A stretch of 64,000 bases of DNA from Symsagittifera roscoffensis (GCF_963678635.1 NC_087070.1:18883318-18947317), one strand, 5' to 3'; positions 13,101-24,763 are shown, counted from the first letter of the stretch. Program-made: numbers and translations. The notes: generated by a model not told the origin, from the letters alone.

Positions 13101-13460
13101 TCACTGATCACTAGCAGATATTTCAAAATAATGATATTTGAAAATATATAGAAAGTAGGAAATGTAGAGTCGAATCTGAATGTAGGGTGGCTTGCTCACA
13201 GTGTATTTCTTGATTGTGACACACACTCTTCTCTTCTTGTATGTTGATATGTCATACACAGCATGACAGTTTGCAAGTTCCTGCTGCATGGTTGAGTCTT
13301 TGTCAGAATTGGGTTCCAATAGAGGAACGAGTCCAATGTTTTCAGCATTGTGAATAACAGTATTCCGTATTGCTGATATCCTTTCTCCTTTTTCGCCAAG
13401 ATAGACTTGGTAGGTTTTCTCGATTTGTACCGATTCATTTTCTTTAGCAATTGGAAGCAA
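13101..13460 (-). pseudogene. Satellite monomer, dimer partner of the 12106 unit
   Basis: A 119-codon open frame with the same layout and the same MQQ marker. It differs from its partner in a few codons (ENIGLV, KTYQVY). Together with the identical broken monomers at 11756 and 12751 it defines a clean two-copy higher-order repeat. Confidence 0.45.
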
Positions 13461-14689
13461 GGTTCAAAGTGAATTTTTTTGTTAAAGGGTTTTTGGGACC
13501 AAGAAAATCTCCCAATTCTTCATGATTTTTAGCAAGTTCAATATAGTTGGGAAAGGTATTTTTTTTCGTGAATAGATTTTAGACTTGAGACTCAGCGCTC
13601 ACTGATCAGTAGCAGATATTTCAAAATAGTGATAGTTGTAAATAAATAGAAATTAGGAAATAAAGAGTCGAATCTGAATGCAGGGTGGCTTGGTCACACT
13701 GTACTTCTTGATTGTGACACACACTCTTCTCTTCTTGTATCTTGCTATGTCATAAACCGAATGACAGTTTGCTAGTTCCTGCTCCATGGTTGAGTCTTTG
13801 TCAGAATAGGGTTCCAATAGAGGAACGAGTCCAAGGTTTTCAGCATCGTGAATAACAGGATTCCGTATTGCTGATATCCTTTCTCCTTTTTCGCCAAGAT
13901 AGACTTGATGGGTTTTTTCGATTTATTCCGATTCATTTTCTTTAGCAATTGCAAGCAAGGTTCAAAGTAAATTTTTCTGTTAGAGGGTTTTTGGGACCAA
14001 GAAAATCTCCCACTTCTTTTTTGATTTTTAGCAAGTTCAATATAGCTGGGAAAGATATTCTTTCATGAATACATTTTAAAGTTGAGTCTCAGCACTAACT
14101 GATCAATAGCAGATATTTCAAAATAGTGATATTTGTAAATATATAGAAATTAGGAAATGTAGAGTCGAATCTGAATGTAGGGTGGCTTGTTCAAACTGTT
14201 CTTCTTGATTGTGACACACACTCTTCTCTTCTTGTATGCTGCTATGTCATACACCGCATGATCGTTTGCTAGTTCCTGCTCCATGGTTGAGTCTTTGTCA
14301 GATTAGGGTTCCAATAGAGGAACGAGTCCAAGGTTTTAAGCATCGTGAATAACAATATTCCGTATTGCTGATATCTTTTCTCCTTTTTCGCCAAGATAGA
14401 CTTGGTGGGTTTTCGATTTATCCCGATTCATTTTTTTTAGCAATTGGAAGCAAGGTTCAAAGTAAGTTTTCTGTTAAAGGGTTTTTAGGACCAAGAAAAT
14501 TTCCAAATTCTTCTTTGATTTTCAGTAAGTTCAACATAGTTGGAAAAGATATTTTTTCATGAATACATTTAAGCTTTGAGACTCAGCGCTCACTACTGAT
14601 CAGTAGCAGATATTTCAAAATAACGATATTTGTAAATATATAGAAATTAGGAAATGTAGAGTCGAATCCGATTGTAGGGTGGCTTGTTC

Positions 14690-15650
14690 ACACTGGACTT
14701 CTTGATTGTGACACACACTCTTCTCTTCTTGTATCTTGCTATGTCATAAACCGAATGACAGTTTGCTAGTTCCTGCTCCATGGTTGAGTCTTTGTCAGAA
14801 TAGGGTTCCAATAGAGGAACGAGTCCAAGGTTTTCAGCATCGTGAATAACAGGATTCCGTATTGCTGATATCCTTTCTCCTTTTTCGCCAAGATAGACTT
14901 GGTGGGTTTTTTCGATTTATTCCGATTCATTTTCTTTAGCAATTGGAAGCAAGCTTCAAAGCAATTTTTTTTGTTAAAGGGTTTTTGGGACCTAGAGAAC
15001 CTCCCAATTCTTCTTTGATTTTTAGCAAGTTCAAATAGTTGGGAAAGATATTTTTTCATGAATACATTTTAGTTTTACGACTCAGCGCTCACTGATCAGT
15101 AGCAGATATTTCAAAATAGTGATATTTGTAAATATATAAAAATTAGGAAATGTAGAGTCGAATCTGAATGTAGGGTGGCTTGTTCACACTGTACTTCTTG
15201 ATTGTGACACACTCTCTTCTCTTCTTGTATGTTGCTATGTCATACACCGCATGACAGTTTGCTAGTTCCTGCTCCATGGTTGAGTCTTTGTCAGAATAGG
15301 TTTCCAATAGAGAAACGAGTCCAAAGTTTTCAGTATACTGAATAACAGTATTCCGTATTGCTGATATCCTTTCTCGTTTTTCGCCAAGATAGACTTGGTG
15401 GGTTTTTTCGATTTATTCCGATTCATTTTCTTTAGCAATTGGAAGCAAGCTTCAAAGCAATTTTTTTTGTTAAAGGGTTTTTGGGACCTAGAGAACCTCC
15501 CAATTCTTCTTTGATTTTTAGCAAGTTCAAATAGTTGGGAAAGATATTTTTTCATGAATACATTTTAGTTTTACGACTCAGCGCTCACTGATCAGTAGCA
15601 GATATTTCAAAATAGTGATATTTGTAAATATATAAAAATTAGGAAATGTA
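14690..15650. repeat. Adjacent near-identical monomers (497-bp step)
   Basis: The blocks around 14940-15170 and 15436-15666 are almost base-for-base the same, including the unusual TCAAAGCAATTTTTTTTG and GGACCTAGAGAACCTCCC variants. This is a single-monomer duplication, unlike the dimer-sized events further left. The next units (15640-17100) again repeat at about 990 bases. Confidence 0.8.
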
Positions 15651-17141
15651 GAGTCGAATCTGAATGTAGGGTGGCTTGTTCACACTGTACTTCTTGATTG
15701 TGACGCACTTTCTTCTCCTCTTGTATGTTGCTATGTCATACACCGCATGACAGTTTGCTAGTCCCTTCTCCATGGTTGAGTCTTAGTCAAAATAGGGTTC
15801 CAATAGAGGAACGATTCCAAGGTTTTCAGCATCGTGAATAACAGTATTCCGTATTGCTGATATCCTTTTTCGCCAAGATAGACTTGGTGGGTTTTTTCGT
15901 TTTATCCCGATTCATTTTCTTTAGCAATTGGAAGCAAGGTTCTAAGTAAACTTTTTTGTTAAAGGTTTTTTGGGACTAAGAAAATCTCCCAATTCTTCTT
16001 TGATTTTTAGCAAGTTCAAATAGTTGAGAAAAACATTTTTTCATGAATACATTTTAGACTTGAGAATCAGCGCTCACTGATGAGTAGCAGATATTTCAAA
16101 ATAGTGATATTTGTAAATATATAGAAATTAGGAAATGTAGAGTCGAATCTGAATGTAGGGTGGCTTGTTCACACTGTACTTTTTGATTGTGACACACACT
16201 CTTCTCTTCTTGTATGTTGCTATGTCATACACCGCATGACAGTTTGCTAGTTCCTGCTCCATGGTTGAGTCTTTGTCAGAATAGGGTTCCAATAGAGAAA
16301 CGAGTCCGAAGTTTTCAGTATACTGAATAACAGTATTCCGTATTGCTGATATCCTTTCTCGTTTTTCGCCAAGATAGACTTGGTGGGTTTTTTCGATTTA
16401 TCCCGATTCATTTTCTTTAGCAATTGGAAGCAAGGTTCAAAGTAAATTTTTTTTGTTGAAGGGTGTTTGGGACCAAGAAAATCTCTCAATTCTTTTTTGA
16501 TTTTTAGCAAGTTCAAATAGTTGGGAAAGATATTTTTTCATGAATACATTCTAGATTTGAGACTCAGCGCTCACTGATCAGTAGGAGATATTTCAAACTA
16601 GTGATATTTGTAAATATATAGAAATTAGGAAATGTAGAGTCGAATCTGAATGTAGGGTGGCTTGTTCACACTGTACTTCTTGATTGTGACGCACTTTCTT
16701 CTCCTCTTGTATGTTGCTATGTCATACACCGCATGACAGTTTGCTAGTCCCTTCTCCATGGTTGAGTCTTAGTCAAAATAGGGTTCCAATAGAAGAACGA
16801 TTCCAAGGTTTTCAGCATCGTGAATAACAGTATTCCGTATTGCTGATATCTTTTTTCGCCAAGATAAACTTGGTGGGTTTTTTCGATTTATTCCGATTCA
16901 TTTTCTTTAGCAATTGCAAGCAAGGTTCAAAGTAAATTTTTCTGTTAGAGGGTTTTTGGGACTAAGAAAATCTCCCAATTCTTCTTTGATTTTTAGCAAG
17001 ATCAAATAATTGAGAAAAACATTTTTTCATGAATACATTTTAGATTTGAGAATCAGCGCTCACTGATGAGTAGTAGATATTTCAAAATAGTGATATTTTT
17101 GAATATATAGAAGTTAGGAAATGTAGAGTCTATACCTTGGT

Positions 17142-18850
17142 TAGATGCTACACATTTTCGAAGGACGAGTTTTCCATTTTTGAAGTTACATGACAGTCAA
17201 TGAGGGCATCTGGAGGAGCTCAAAAATGTGGGGTTATGTTGGAACATTGGGCAAAAATGCGCTGGTGTTTTTTTATTCTTTTGAACTTGCCCTCACAAAA
17301 TCAGTGTTTTTAAGATGTTTCTAGTTGTGACAATTTAAGGTATGGGGTTCTGATCACGTTTAAAGTTATCAGACTTGCCTAGAAACGGTTTTTTTGTACA
17401 CACTCTAGATAACAACAGTCTCAGAAGATTTTGGTTTTTATGATAGGTGTCTTTGTAAAAAATATTGTTGTTTTTCACTTAGATAGATGCTACACACTTT
17501 CAAAGGACGAGTTTTTCCACTTTTGACGGCACAAGACAGTCAATGTAGGCGTCACAAAGAGCTCAATTTGAGCTGATTATGTGAACCCACCAAGTTAGCG
17601 TTGGAGCCGGGAGAAAAATTGCGATGGGGTGTTTTCAACTTAATGAACTTGTCGACATGAAATCGGTAGTTTTCAGATTATTTTAGTCGTGATAATGGAA
17701 AATATGAGATTCTCTACTTGTTGAATTTTTTCAGACGCGCCCAGAATTGCTCGTTACCATGCAGACGCTTTTTTTAAAACACTCTCAGAAGAATTCGGTG
17801 TTTCTATTAGGTCATTTCTGAAAAGATTGTTTTTACCTTGGATAGATGATACACACTTTCAAAGGACGAGTTTTTCCACTTTTGACGGCACAAGACAGTC
17901 AATGTAGGCGTCACAAAGAGCTCAATTTGAGCTGATTATGTGAACCCACCAAGTTAGCGTTGGAGCCGGGAGAAAAATTGCGATGGGGTGTTTTCAACTT
18001 AATGAACTTGTCGACATGAAATCGGTAGTTTTCAGATTGTTTTAGTCGTGATAATGGAACATATTAGATTCTCTACTTGTTGAAATTTTTCAGACGCGCC
18101 CAGATTTGCTCGTTACCATACAGACGTTTTTTTTAAAACACTCTCAGAAGAATTCGGTGTATCTATTAGGTCACTTTCTGAAAAGATTGTTTTTGCCTTG
18201 GTTAGATGCTATACACTTCCGAAGGACGAGTTTTTCCATTTTTGCCGGTACATGACAATCAATGTTGGCATCTCGAGGGGCTCAAAATTTTTTGATAAGT
18301 TAAACTTCATAGAGTATCGTTGGAATCATGGGCAAAATTGCGCTGGGTTTTTTAACCTATTGAACTTGCCGTCAAAAATAAGTGTTTTTTAGATTTTTTC
18401 TGGTCGTGATAATGGAAGATATGGGGTTCTCATCACAATGAAACTTGTCAGACTCGCCTAGAATTGGTTTTTTTGTACATGCACTAAATTACAACACTCT
18501 CAGAAGAATTTGGTTTTTATAATAGGTGTCTTTGTAAAAATATTGTTGTTTTTCCCTTGGATAGATGCTACACACTTTCAAAGGACGAGTTTTCCCATTT
18601 TTGACGGCACAAGACAAACAATGTGGGCGTCACAAAGAACTTAGTTTTAGTTGATTATGTAAACGTACCAAATTGGCGTTGGAGCCTATAGAAAAATTGC
18701 GATTGGGTGTTTTCAATTTAATGAACTTGTCGACATGAAATCGGTAGTTTTCAGATTGTTTTAGTCGTGATAATGGAACATATGAGAATATCTACTTGTT
18801 TAAATTTTTCAGACGCGCCCAGATCTGCTCGTTACCATACATACGCTTTT
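17142..18850. repeat. Second tandem repeat, about 359 bp, five copies
   Basis: The motif TAGATGCTACACACTTTC followed by AAAGGACGAG recurs at 17142, 17484, 17843, 18203 and 18562 (steps 342, 359, 360, 359). Two sequence variants alternate: type A at 17142 and 18203, and type B at 17484, 17843 and 18562. No open frame is conserved among copies. It joins the 497-bp satellite directly after TAGGAAATGTAGAGTC at 17128. Confidence 0.9.
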
Positions 18851-18867
18851 TAAGTAGATCAACGCAG

Positions 18868-19660
18868 CACAACTCAACCGTCCGACAGTATGCAAACAGT
18901 ATGCAAATGCCTGACAGTATGCTATGAGTACCCTCACTATCAGTACCCTCACTTACTCTGAAACTTACTTCAGATCAAGTGTCACTAAGTTTCAAAATTT
19001 CAAATCTCTAATTATATTATCAAAATAATTTGTTACTAGGTTATTAGAAAACTGTTTTTAGTGCAAATGCCGCTGTAGGGAGAACAATCGCACAACTCAA
19101 CTTCCCGACAGTATGCAAACTGAATGCAAAGGCCTGACAGTATGCTATGAGTACCCGTCACTGCCAGTACCCTCACTTATTTTAAACTTACTTGAGATCA
19201 ATTATCAGTAAGTTTCAAAATTTCAAATTTCTACATAAAATATTAATTTATTTTATGACTAGTTTATTAGAAAACTATTTTTTAGTGCAAATGCTGCCGC
19301 AGTGAAAACAATCGCCCAGCTCAACCGCCCGACAGTATGCAAACAGTATGCAAATGCCTAAGAGTATGCTATGAGTACCTTCAATATCAGTACCCTCACT
19401 TATTTTGAAACTTACTTCAGATCAATTACCATTAAGTTTCAAAATTTCAAATCTCTAATTATAATATTAAAATATTTTGTGACTAGTTTATCAGAAAACT
19501 GTTTTTTAGTGCCAGAGTCATATACCAGCACAGAGTCATATCGCCCGTCCCATCAGATTATCAGTATGTTTCAAAATCTCAAATCTCAAAATATATTACT
19601 TACTAAAAAAATTTATGACTAAGTTTTTATTAAAAAACTGTTTTTTAGTGCAAACACCGC
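18868..19660. repeat. Third tandem repeat, about 224 bp, three and a half copies
   Basis: Units begin CACAACTCAAC or similar at 18868, 19091 and 19315, with a partial fourth from about 19510. Each contains GACAGTATGCAAACAGTATG, a short internal direct repeat, and a conserved TCAAAATTTCAAATCTCTAA block. No coding potential is shared. Confidence 0.88.
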
Positions 19661-19960
19661 CTTAGTATATGCCGCCGTCTCAGTGCCTGATCAACCAGTA
19701 ACTTTAGTCATTCAGTCAATTAAAAGCCGTCACTGGTGCTCTATTATCAGTCAGTGTAGCCCTCATCAATTTATCTGTCAATCATCTAGTCTCATTTTTC
19801 TTTCTTCTAAAACTGTAGAAACTGTATTATCTTTCAGTTTCTTGTCTCATAGTTATGCTTTATTGGTGCTACATAGTAGTTTAAATTAGGTGAATCTTTA
19901 ATGATAGTTATGGAATTAAAATTCCCAAGTATTTCTTATTGACTCGAGAAAATCGGCTCT
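19660..19960. other. Unassigned stretch
   Basis: Pyrimidine-rich on the plus strand, with a 68-codon open frame at 19683-19889 that is unlike any protein I know. No repeat copy is seen elsewhere in the window. I see nothing definite. Confidence 0.3.
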
Positions 19961-21377
19961 ACTGAAACTAATGTGCAGAGGCATGATAATAGGTAGGTCA
20001 TGTAAGCCGAACACTTTCGGATCTAAAAGAACCGAGCAGTACTCCAGATCTTGAACCAGAAGACACCGGGAAAGGTCTCTTTGAGGGAAGTCCAGAAGAA
20101 TTGAACAGATAGTGCAATCATAAAGATGAAGAGAGAAGAGCAAGGGCTTTGGTTGTTCAATCGCGCTTTTCTCCACGATGAGACCTCGCGAGAAAGAGCC
20201 GTCTCAGTCCCTTCCCTCGAAAATCCTTCCTCTGAAAAACCCACTCCTCCTGTTAGCCCGGTCACGAACGATGATATCATCATCATAATGAATGGCCCCA
20301 GTGCCAATTACCCAAAAAAGATGCGGGAGGAGCCATGAAGCAATTCACTAGTGCAAGTGCAAAAAAAAAACAAATTGCTTTCATGTTCAGCCTGAAGGAC
20401 TTCAGAAGATCTGTGAGAGACTGCGATTCATGACTGCGATCGCTAGTCCACCCGGCTGCACAATTTTCTAGCTGAAACACTATATGGAGGCAAGGTCCAC
20501 TGAGATGTAATAGAGGACAAGAGTGGCAGTCAATGCGAAATACAGTTTGATCAAAATTAGGTTTAAAGATGGACTTGGATTTTGCAACAGAATTAATGAA
20601 AAAAAATGAGAACAAGTTATGGATTTTAATTAGGGTTAAGTATGATATGTTCGTGATAATAATAAGATTCCCGCTGTTACATAGTTTCCCTCCGCAGCTA
20701 AGTGAGCTCAACGGGAAGCAGACGGCTGTGAGCGTAGTGTTGACTCTTCATTTGTACTGATACAAGTTTTCCCTTCAAAGAACAAGAGTGTAACCTAAGG
20801 TGAAGAAGCTTCGAGGAATATAAAAGATCGCGAGATGGACTGCATTAAGTATGCTCTCTTAGGGATGCAGTTGGTGCTTGGAATCGGAGACACAGAAGTT
20901 TTGTTGAGATTGATTTTGAAAATCCGAAAAAGCACTTTGCGACATCGTACTGGCCGATGAGAACGATGAAAGACTGATCGAGTTGTAGCCGTTCTTGGAG
21001 GCGCTTGATGCGCGTAATTTTCCAGAATTTAACCGGATGCACTGTGAATTGTTTTGTCACTGTAAGGCTCTGTCAAGTTGGTATCCTCAGTTGAATATTA
21101 TCTGGGTCATGGAAGAGATCAGCTCTCTAGGTCTGCCTTACCATGAAAAGAGAGACCCAAGGGAGAGGTCTTTACTGGCGCTGAGGCAGATATGAGAATA
21201 GGACTACAGAGAGGGGAGGCAACATCGGTGGAGGAAATCAAGAAGGTCAGTTGCCAGATGTAAGTGAAATTGGAGCCTGCAAAAGACCCATAGTGACCTT
21301 CAAAAGACCCATCGGAATCACCTGGTTACTGCATGAAAAAGAGTCGAGATTGTGTTAAATAATTTGACACAGGATCG
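19960..21377. repeat. Interspersed 1.4-kb repeat, copy A
   Basis: Matches 27160-28497 and 32930-34303 over its whole length with point changes and small indels. Shared landmarks are GTGCAGAGGCATGATTATAG, a block around GGCCCCAGTGCCAATTACCC, and AATTGTTTTGTCACTGT near the right end. Open frames are kept on both strands: plus 20126-20338 and 20995-21195, and minus 19916-20176. I could not decide which, if any, is the real coding frame. It is probably an internal part of a larger transposable element, since two of the three copies sit in the same place relative to Copia fragments. Confidence 0.8.
20126..20338 (+). pseudogene. Conserved short frame in the 1.4-kb repeat (copy A)
   Basis: A 70-codon frame with RAFLHDETSRERAVSVPS, then a Ser/Pro-rich stretch and VTNDDIIII. 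The same frame is kept at 27327-27518 and 33098-33289 with mostly conservative differences. It is not a family I recognise. The charged then Ser/Pro-rich composition would fit a piece of a retroelement gag-like or linker region. The opposite strand is also open, so coding is not proven. Confidence 0.3.
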
Positions 21378-21661
21378 TCTAGATTCTATCACAGAAAACC
21401 TCGGGAGAGGTGTTGGGCCCAGCCTGCACGCTTGATTTTCAAGTACCGAGAGACCAAGATGCCCACTTGGTCCCAGACAAAGCAGAGATTGGCCGAGTGA
21501 AAGGAGTAACTGCAGGAGTATGCGCAGAGGAAGGCAAATAGAAGGATTTGGTTTCAAGATGCAAGAAAAGGAAAAATGTTGGTTCTCCTTTACATTGACT
21601 TGGAGCTGATCTAAAGAGCATTTCGTGATTTTAATTTGACTTAGCTTAGATTATAAGTATT
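21377..21661. other. Unassigned stretch between repeats
   Basis: No convincing gene. A segment near 21490-21535 (GTATGCGCAGAGGAAG) is repeated in the loop of the neighbouring foldback structure at about 22075-22097, so this DNA was in place when that structure formed. Confidence 0.4.
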
Positions 21662-22455
21662 TGGAACCTGATCTAAACCACATTTTATTATTGGATAAAT
21701 TATATATTTTACCACTGTAAAATATTTAATATTAACCAATCATAATCCATCTAACTAACAACCCACTTATTTGTAGGTGCTAAAATTACTTGTAATTTCA
21801 GCACCAGAGAGATTTGAATTTAACTTAGAAATTAGTTTTCTCTCCAAGAGAATTTCAGCAGTCGCAATAAGCCAGTATACTCTAGATCTAATGAGCCTAG
21901 CAGAGACTAGTTAAACACCCTGAGACTAGTAGATATAAGAGTAAGATTAGGATCGGTATTAGACTAAGAAGTTCACGAATCTATCCGGTCGAAATAAGGT
22001 TGCGTGACGAGCAGACGGTGTACCCTATCCGAAATTACTCTATGGTATAGACTGTCCGAGTGGAAGGAGTAACCACAGTAGTATGCGCAGAGGAAGTGAG
22101 TTGGGATTGTTCTCTAACTCATAGAGTAATTTCAGATAGGGTGCACCGTCTGCTCGTCACGCTATCTTATTTTCGGCGGGATAGATTCGTGCAACTTCTT
22201 AGTCTACTACCGATCTTAACCTTACTCTTATATCTCGTAGTCTCAGTAGATCTAGAGTATACTGGTTTGTTACGATTCGATCTCTTGGAAAAAGCAACTA
22301 AGTTGTAAGTTAAATTCAGAATGCTCTAATTTCAGCACTTTTAAATAAATGGATTGTTAGTTAGATGGAGTATGATTGGTTAGTCTTTAATTTTTTATAG
22401 GGATAAAATATCTAATTTATAACCAATAATAACATATAGTTTGGATCAGGTTCCA
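21662..22455. repeat. Foldback structure with about 340-380 bp inverted arms
   Basis: The left arm (21662-22042) starts TGGAACCTGATC, and the right arm (22120-22455) ends GATCAGGTTCCA and is its inverted copy with scattered differences. A loop of about 77 bases separates them. The arms contain TATA-like AT-rich stretches. No clear target-site duplication is seen at the outer ends. A single arm also occurs at 44382-44673, joined to the same downstream sequence. The arm may therefore be the terminal repeat (LTR or TIR) of the virus-like element that fills 44-64 kb, here present as two copies in opposite orientation. Confidence 0.8.
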
Positions 22456-23840
22456 CCCATCCGGGGTTTACAGAGTTTTTGTTCATTTGATTTCTTTCTG
22501 TAATGGAGGATGGATGATTGATCGTTTGTATTTCGCGAGCATCATTTCTATTCCGTTCTTGGTGGAGAAAGCTCCAGGAAACTTGAATCGTAGATTTCAT
22601 TTTGTCATTCAACGATGACTGAGACCATCAACAAAATCAATCTGATTTCAAAATGGTTTTTTATGATCGTCTGTTCTTGATCGGTGTGGAGAACTGTGTT
22701 TTGATCTGAATTGGAAATGGCGTGAAGCTCGAGTTTGGAGGGAATGCCCTGTAACTCGGATTTGTACGTATACTTGAACATCGAGGTGGTCATTGGTCTG
22801 TTTCAATGAAGTCCTTTGCTTCGGAGTCAAGTCGTACTTCAAATTTTTTGAGTTGTGGTTGTGAGCGGCATATCGGTTGTGTTCAGCCATTCTGTGGGTT
22901 GTGTGTGATGAGGTCGTCTTAGCTGCTTGATGCTCGTCTTCGTGATTGTGTATAATCTATATTACTGCACATATAATTTATATAAATAAATGTTCAGTTA
23001 GTCTTTCTTTTTAGTGACGATTTTTTGTTAGTTTTTATCGCAAAAGATTTTATTTTTAGTTCAGTTATTTTAAAAGAGTTACTCACACTTGAGTACCTCT
23101 TATCAAAAATAAGGAGTGTGTCACAAAGCGTGGTTTCTAGCACGGTGGGTTAGGCCGGCTATTATGCCTGGTCATGACGTCGTCCTCTTCTGTTGGGTTA
23201 GGCCAGGAGTGAGGGTATGATTTCATGCTGGTTTTTTATGGGGTCCTGTTTTGTGTCAACCTTTTGTGTCGTGTTTGTTTCTGGTTTTTTCCTTTTGTTA
23301 TTTTAGTTGTGTTCTTTTCTCAAAAATCAAATTGTTTGGTTTGGGTTTGTCCCTTGATTTTTTGGTGTTTTATGCTTTCTTTTTTAGACTTATCAATAGT
23401 CTTCAAAAGAATAAATTATCGGTTCTTTAAGCTGGTTTAATCCAGTTTGGGTACTGTTGGTTTTCTTTTCTTAGTCATGCTGTTAGTTTATGTTTTATGG
23501 TGTTTAGTAAGCTGGGTCGGTTAGTTGGGATTAAATAATTCCTTTCCAACGGGGTTAAAAGAAATTTTGAAACTTGTTATTATTAGTTTGAGTTGTTATT
23601 AGTGAAAGTTAAAACTTGAAATCATTATTTTAAACAATTCGTCGTGGGCGAGCTGTATAAGTGTGCGTTTGTTTAGTTCGTAACATGATGTCGTTTGAAC
23701 AGTGCAGATCTCTTTCTTTTGGGGTGAGGAAGTAAAAGGTTAGTGAAAAAGTTTGAAATTATCGTAAAATGATTCGTAAGGTTGGATGTCGATTAGTGCT
23801 TCGGAAATGATATGGTCATGTTTTTTATCTAGTGAGCTCA
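22456..23840 (-). repeat. Truncated copy of the 3' part of the env-bearing element
   Basis: Similar along its length to 44674-45870 and then 46780-46960. Shared landmarks are CCCATCCGGGGTTTACAGAG at the left edge, a GC-richer block with GGTGGGTTAGGCCGG, and a T-rich block near 23225-23440. The right end (about 23650-23830) carries decayed minus-strand codons matching the unrecognised protein at 46755-47275. The homology stops abruptly near 23835. Confidence 0.75.
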
Positions 23841-24044
23841 CGTAATAAATTTATGAATTTCACAATGGCTGTCAATAACTTACAGATCATATTCCAACTT
23901 TCCCCGGTGAACTAAACAGGAACTATTTTTGTTGCATCACTTCATAAATTAAACTCCTTTTTTATTTTATTTTCACATCTGTGTTTATTTTCACGTCAGC
24001 CTTTTTGTTTTAACTTCAGGTATTTATAGCTATAGACCACGAAG

Positions 24045-24763
24045 TCAATTGTTGTTGAAATGGATCCACGACACAGGTTCGAAAGATTTACAGTTTTAAC
24101 CGACAGTAAATTAGGGTGACTTTTGATGTCCTCATGTTCAAAAAAGACGTGAAGCTCCCAAAAAGAGAAGCTCCCAAAGTATTTTCAGAGAATGTCTTCC
24201 CAAAATGTCAAAGAATCTATCCAAGGTTATCGACTCATGAGTTTTTTCTTTTTTGAGTTTCAATCAATCACTTTTCTTTCAATTTTCAGTTTCTATGCTC
24301 TCCTCTTCCATGGATTCTTCCCGTCCTCTCTGGCTTCCTACTGTGTCTGTCTCCGATTGATCTGATGACCACTGCACTTGTTTGTTGGGAGACAAATCCG
24401 CATAATAGCATGTCTTATCAAGCTTCTTGTCCAAGTACGCCACGGGTGCATACATGCTCACCGCCTTGATAGAGTAATCCGACGTCATATCAATTTTTCT
24501 TAAAGTCCCCTTTTTACGACTCCCAACAGTTCCCTGCCGCTCATGCCTTAGTGAGACAATCCGTGATCAAAATCTGAGTTGGAGTAAAGTGAAACGTGGT
24601 ACCTTCAAACTGTATCAGCGACCGCACCCTGGCAATATATCTCTTTTTGGGAGCTTCACGTCTTTGGTGAACATGAGGACATCAAAAATCACCCTAATTT
24701 ACTGTCGGTTAAAACTGTAAGTATTTCGAACCTGTTCCGTAGATCCACTTCAACAACAATTGT
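24045..24763. repeat. Inverted repeat of a Copia RNase H segment
   Basis: The arms 24045-24168 and 24639-24763 are about 124 bp each and close inverted copies of one another, around a spacer of about 470 bp. The right arm lies inside the Copia pseudogene's RNase H region, so the left arm is an inverted duplication of it. The left arm contains a tandem echo of AGAAGCTCCCAAA. Confidence 0.8.

Larger units (their letters stand above)
11600..13590. repeat. Clearest higher-order repeat: two near-identical 995-bp dimers
   Basis: Monomers at about 11640-12130 and 12630-13130 share the same one-base loss (TTCCGATTGCTG where others have TTCCGTATTGCTG) and encode identical 70-residue broken frames (11756-11968 and 12751-12963). 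The intervening monomers also match. Whole dimers were therefore copied, and recently. Confidence 0.85.
735..17128 (-). repeat. Tandem satellite of about 497 bp, 33 monomers, derived from a PC4-like exon
   Basis: A conserved CTATGTCATA-like anchor (variants GATATG) recurs near 811, 1309, 1806, 2304, 2800 and onward to 16718, with steps of 489-501 bases, most 495-498, giving 33 units. Each monomer holds about 300 bp of exon-like sequence (minus strand) and about 200 bp of AT-rich linker containing the TCACTGATCAGTAGCAGATA block. All but the leftmost monomer leave the coding homology at the same point, after the codons for QIRL, and run into the linker. The duplicated unit is therefore a part-exon plus upstream non-coding DNA. 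Monomer sequence drifts along the array, and the right end (15640-17128) is the most decayed. Confidence 0.95.

Noticed and set aside
605-17128. CRISPR-like or ribosomal-repeat reading of the 497-bp array
   Set aside because: Repeats are long and continuous with no unique spacers, and nothing resembles rRNA. The content is an exon-like fragment plus linker.
18198-18392. 64-codon frame in the 359-bp repeat
   Set aside because: Present in one of five copies only and without any recognisable content.
22412-23440. Short frames in the non-coding 3' block of the element
   Set aside because: Not kept in the matching block at 44674-45870. Phe/Leu-rich composition reflects T/G-rich DNA.
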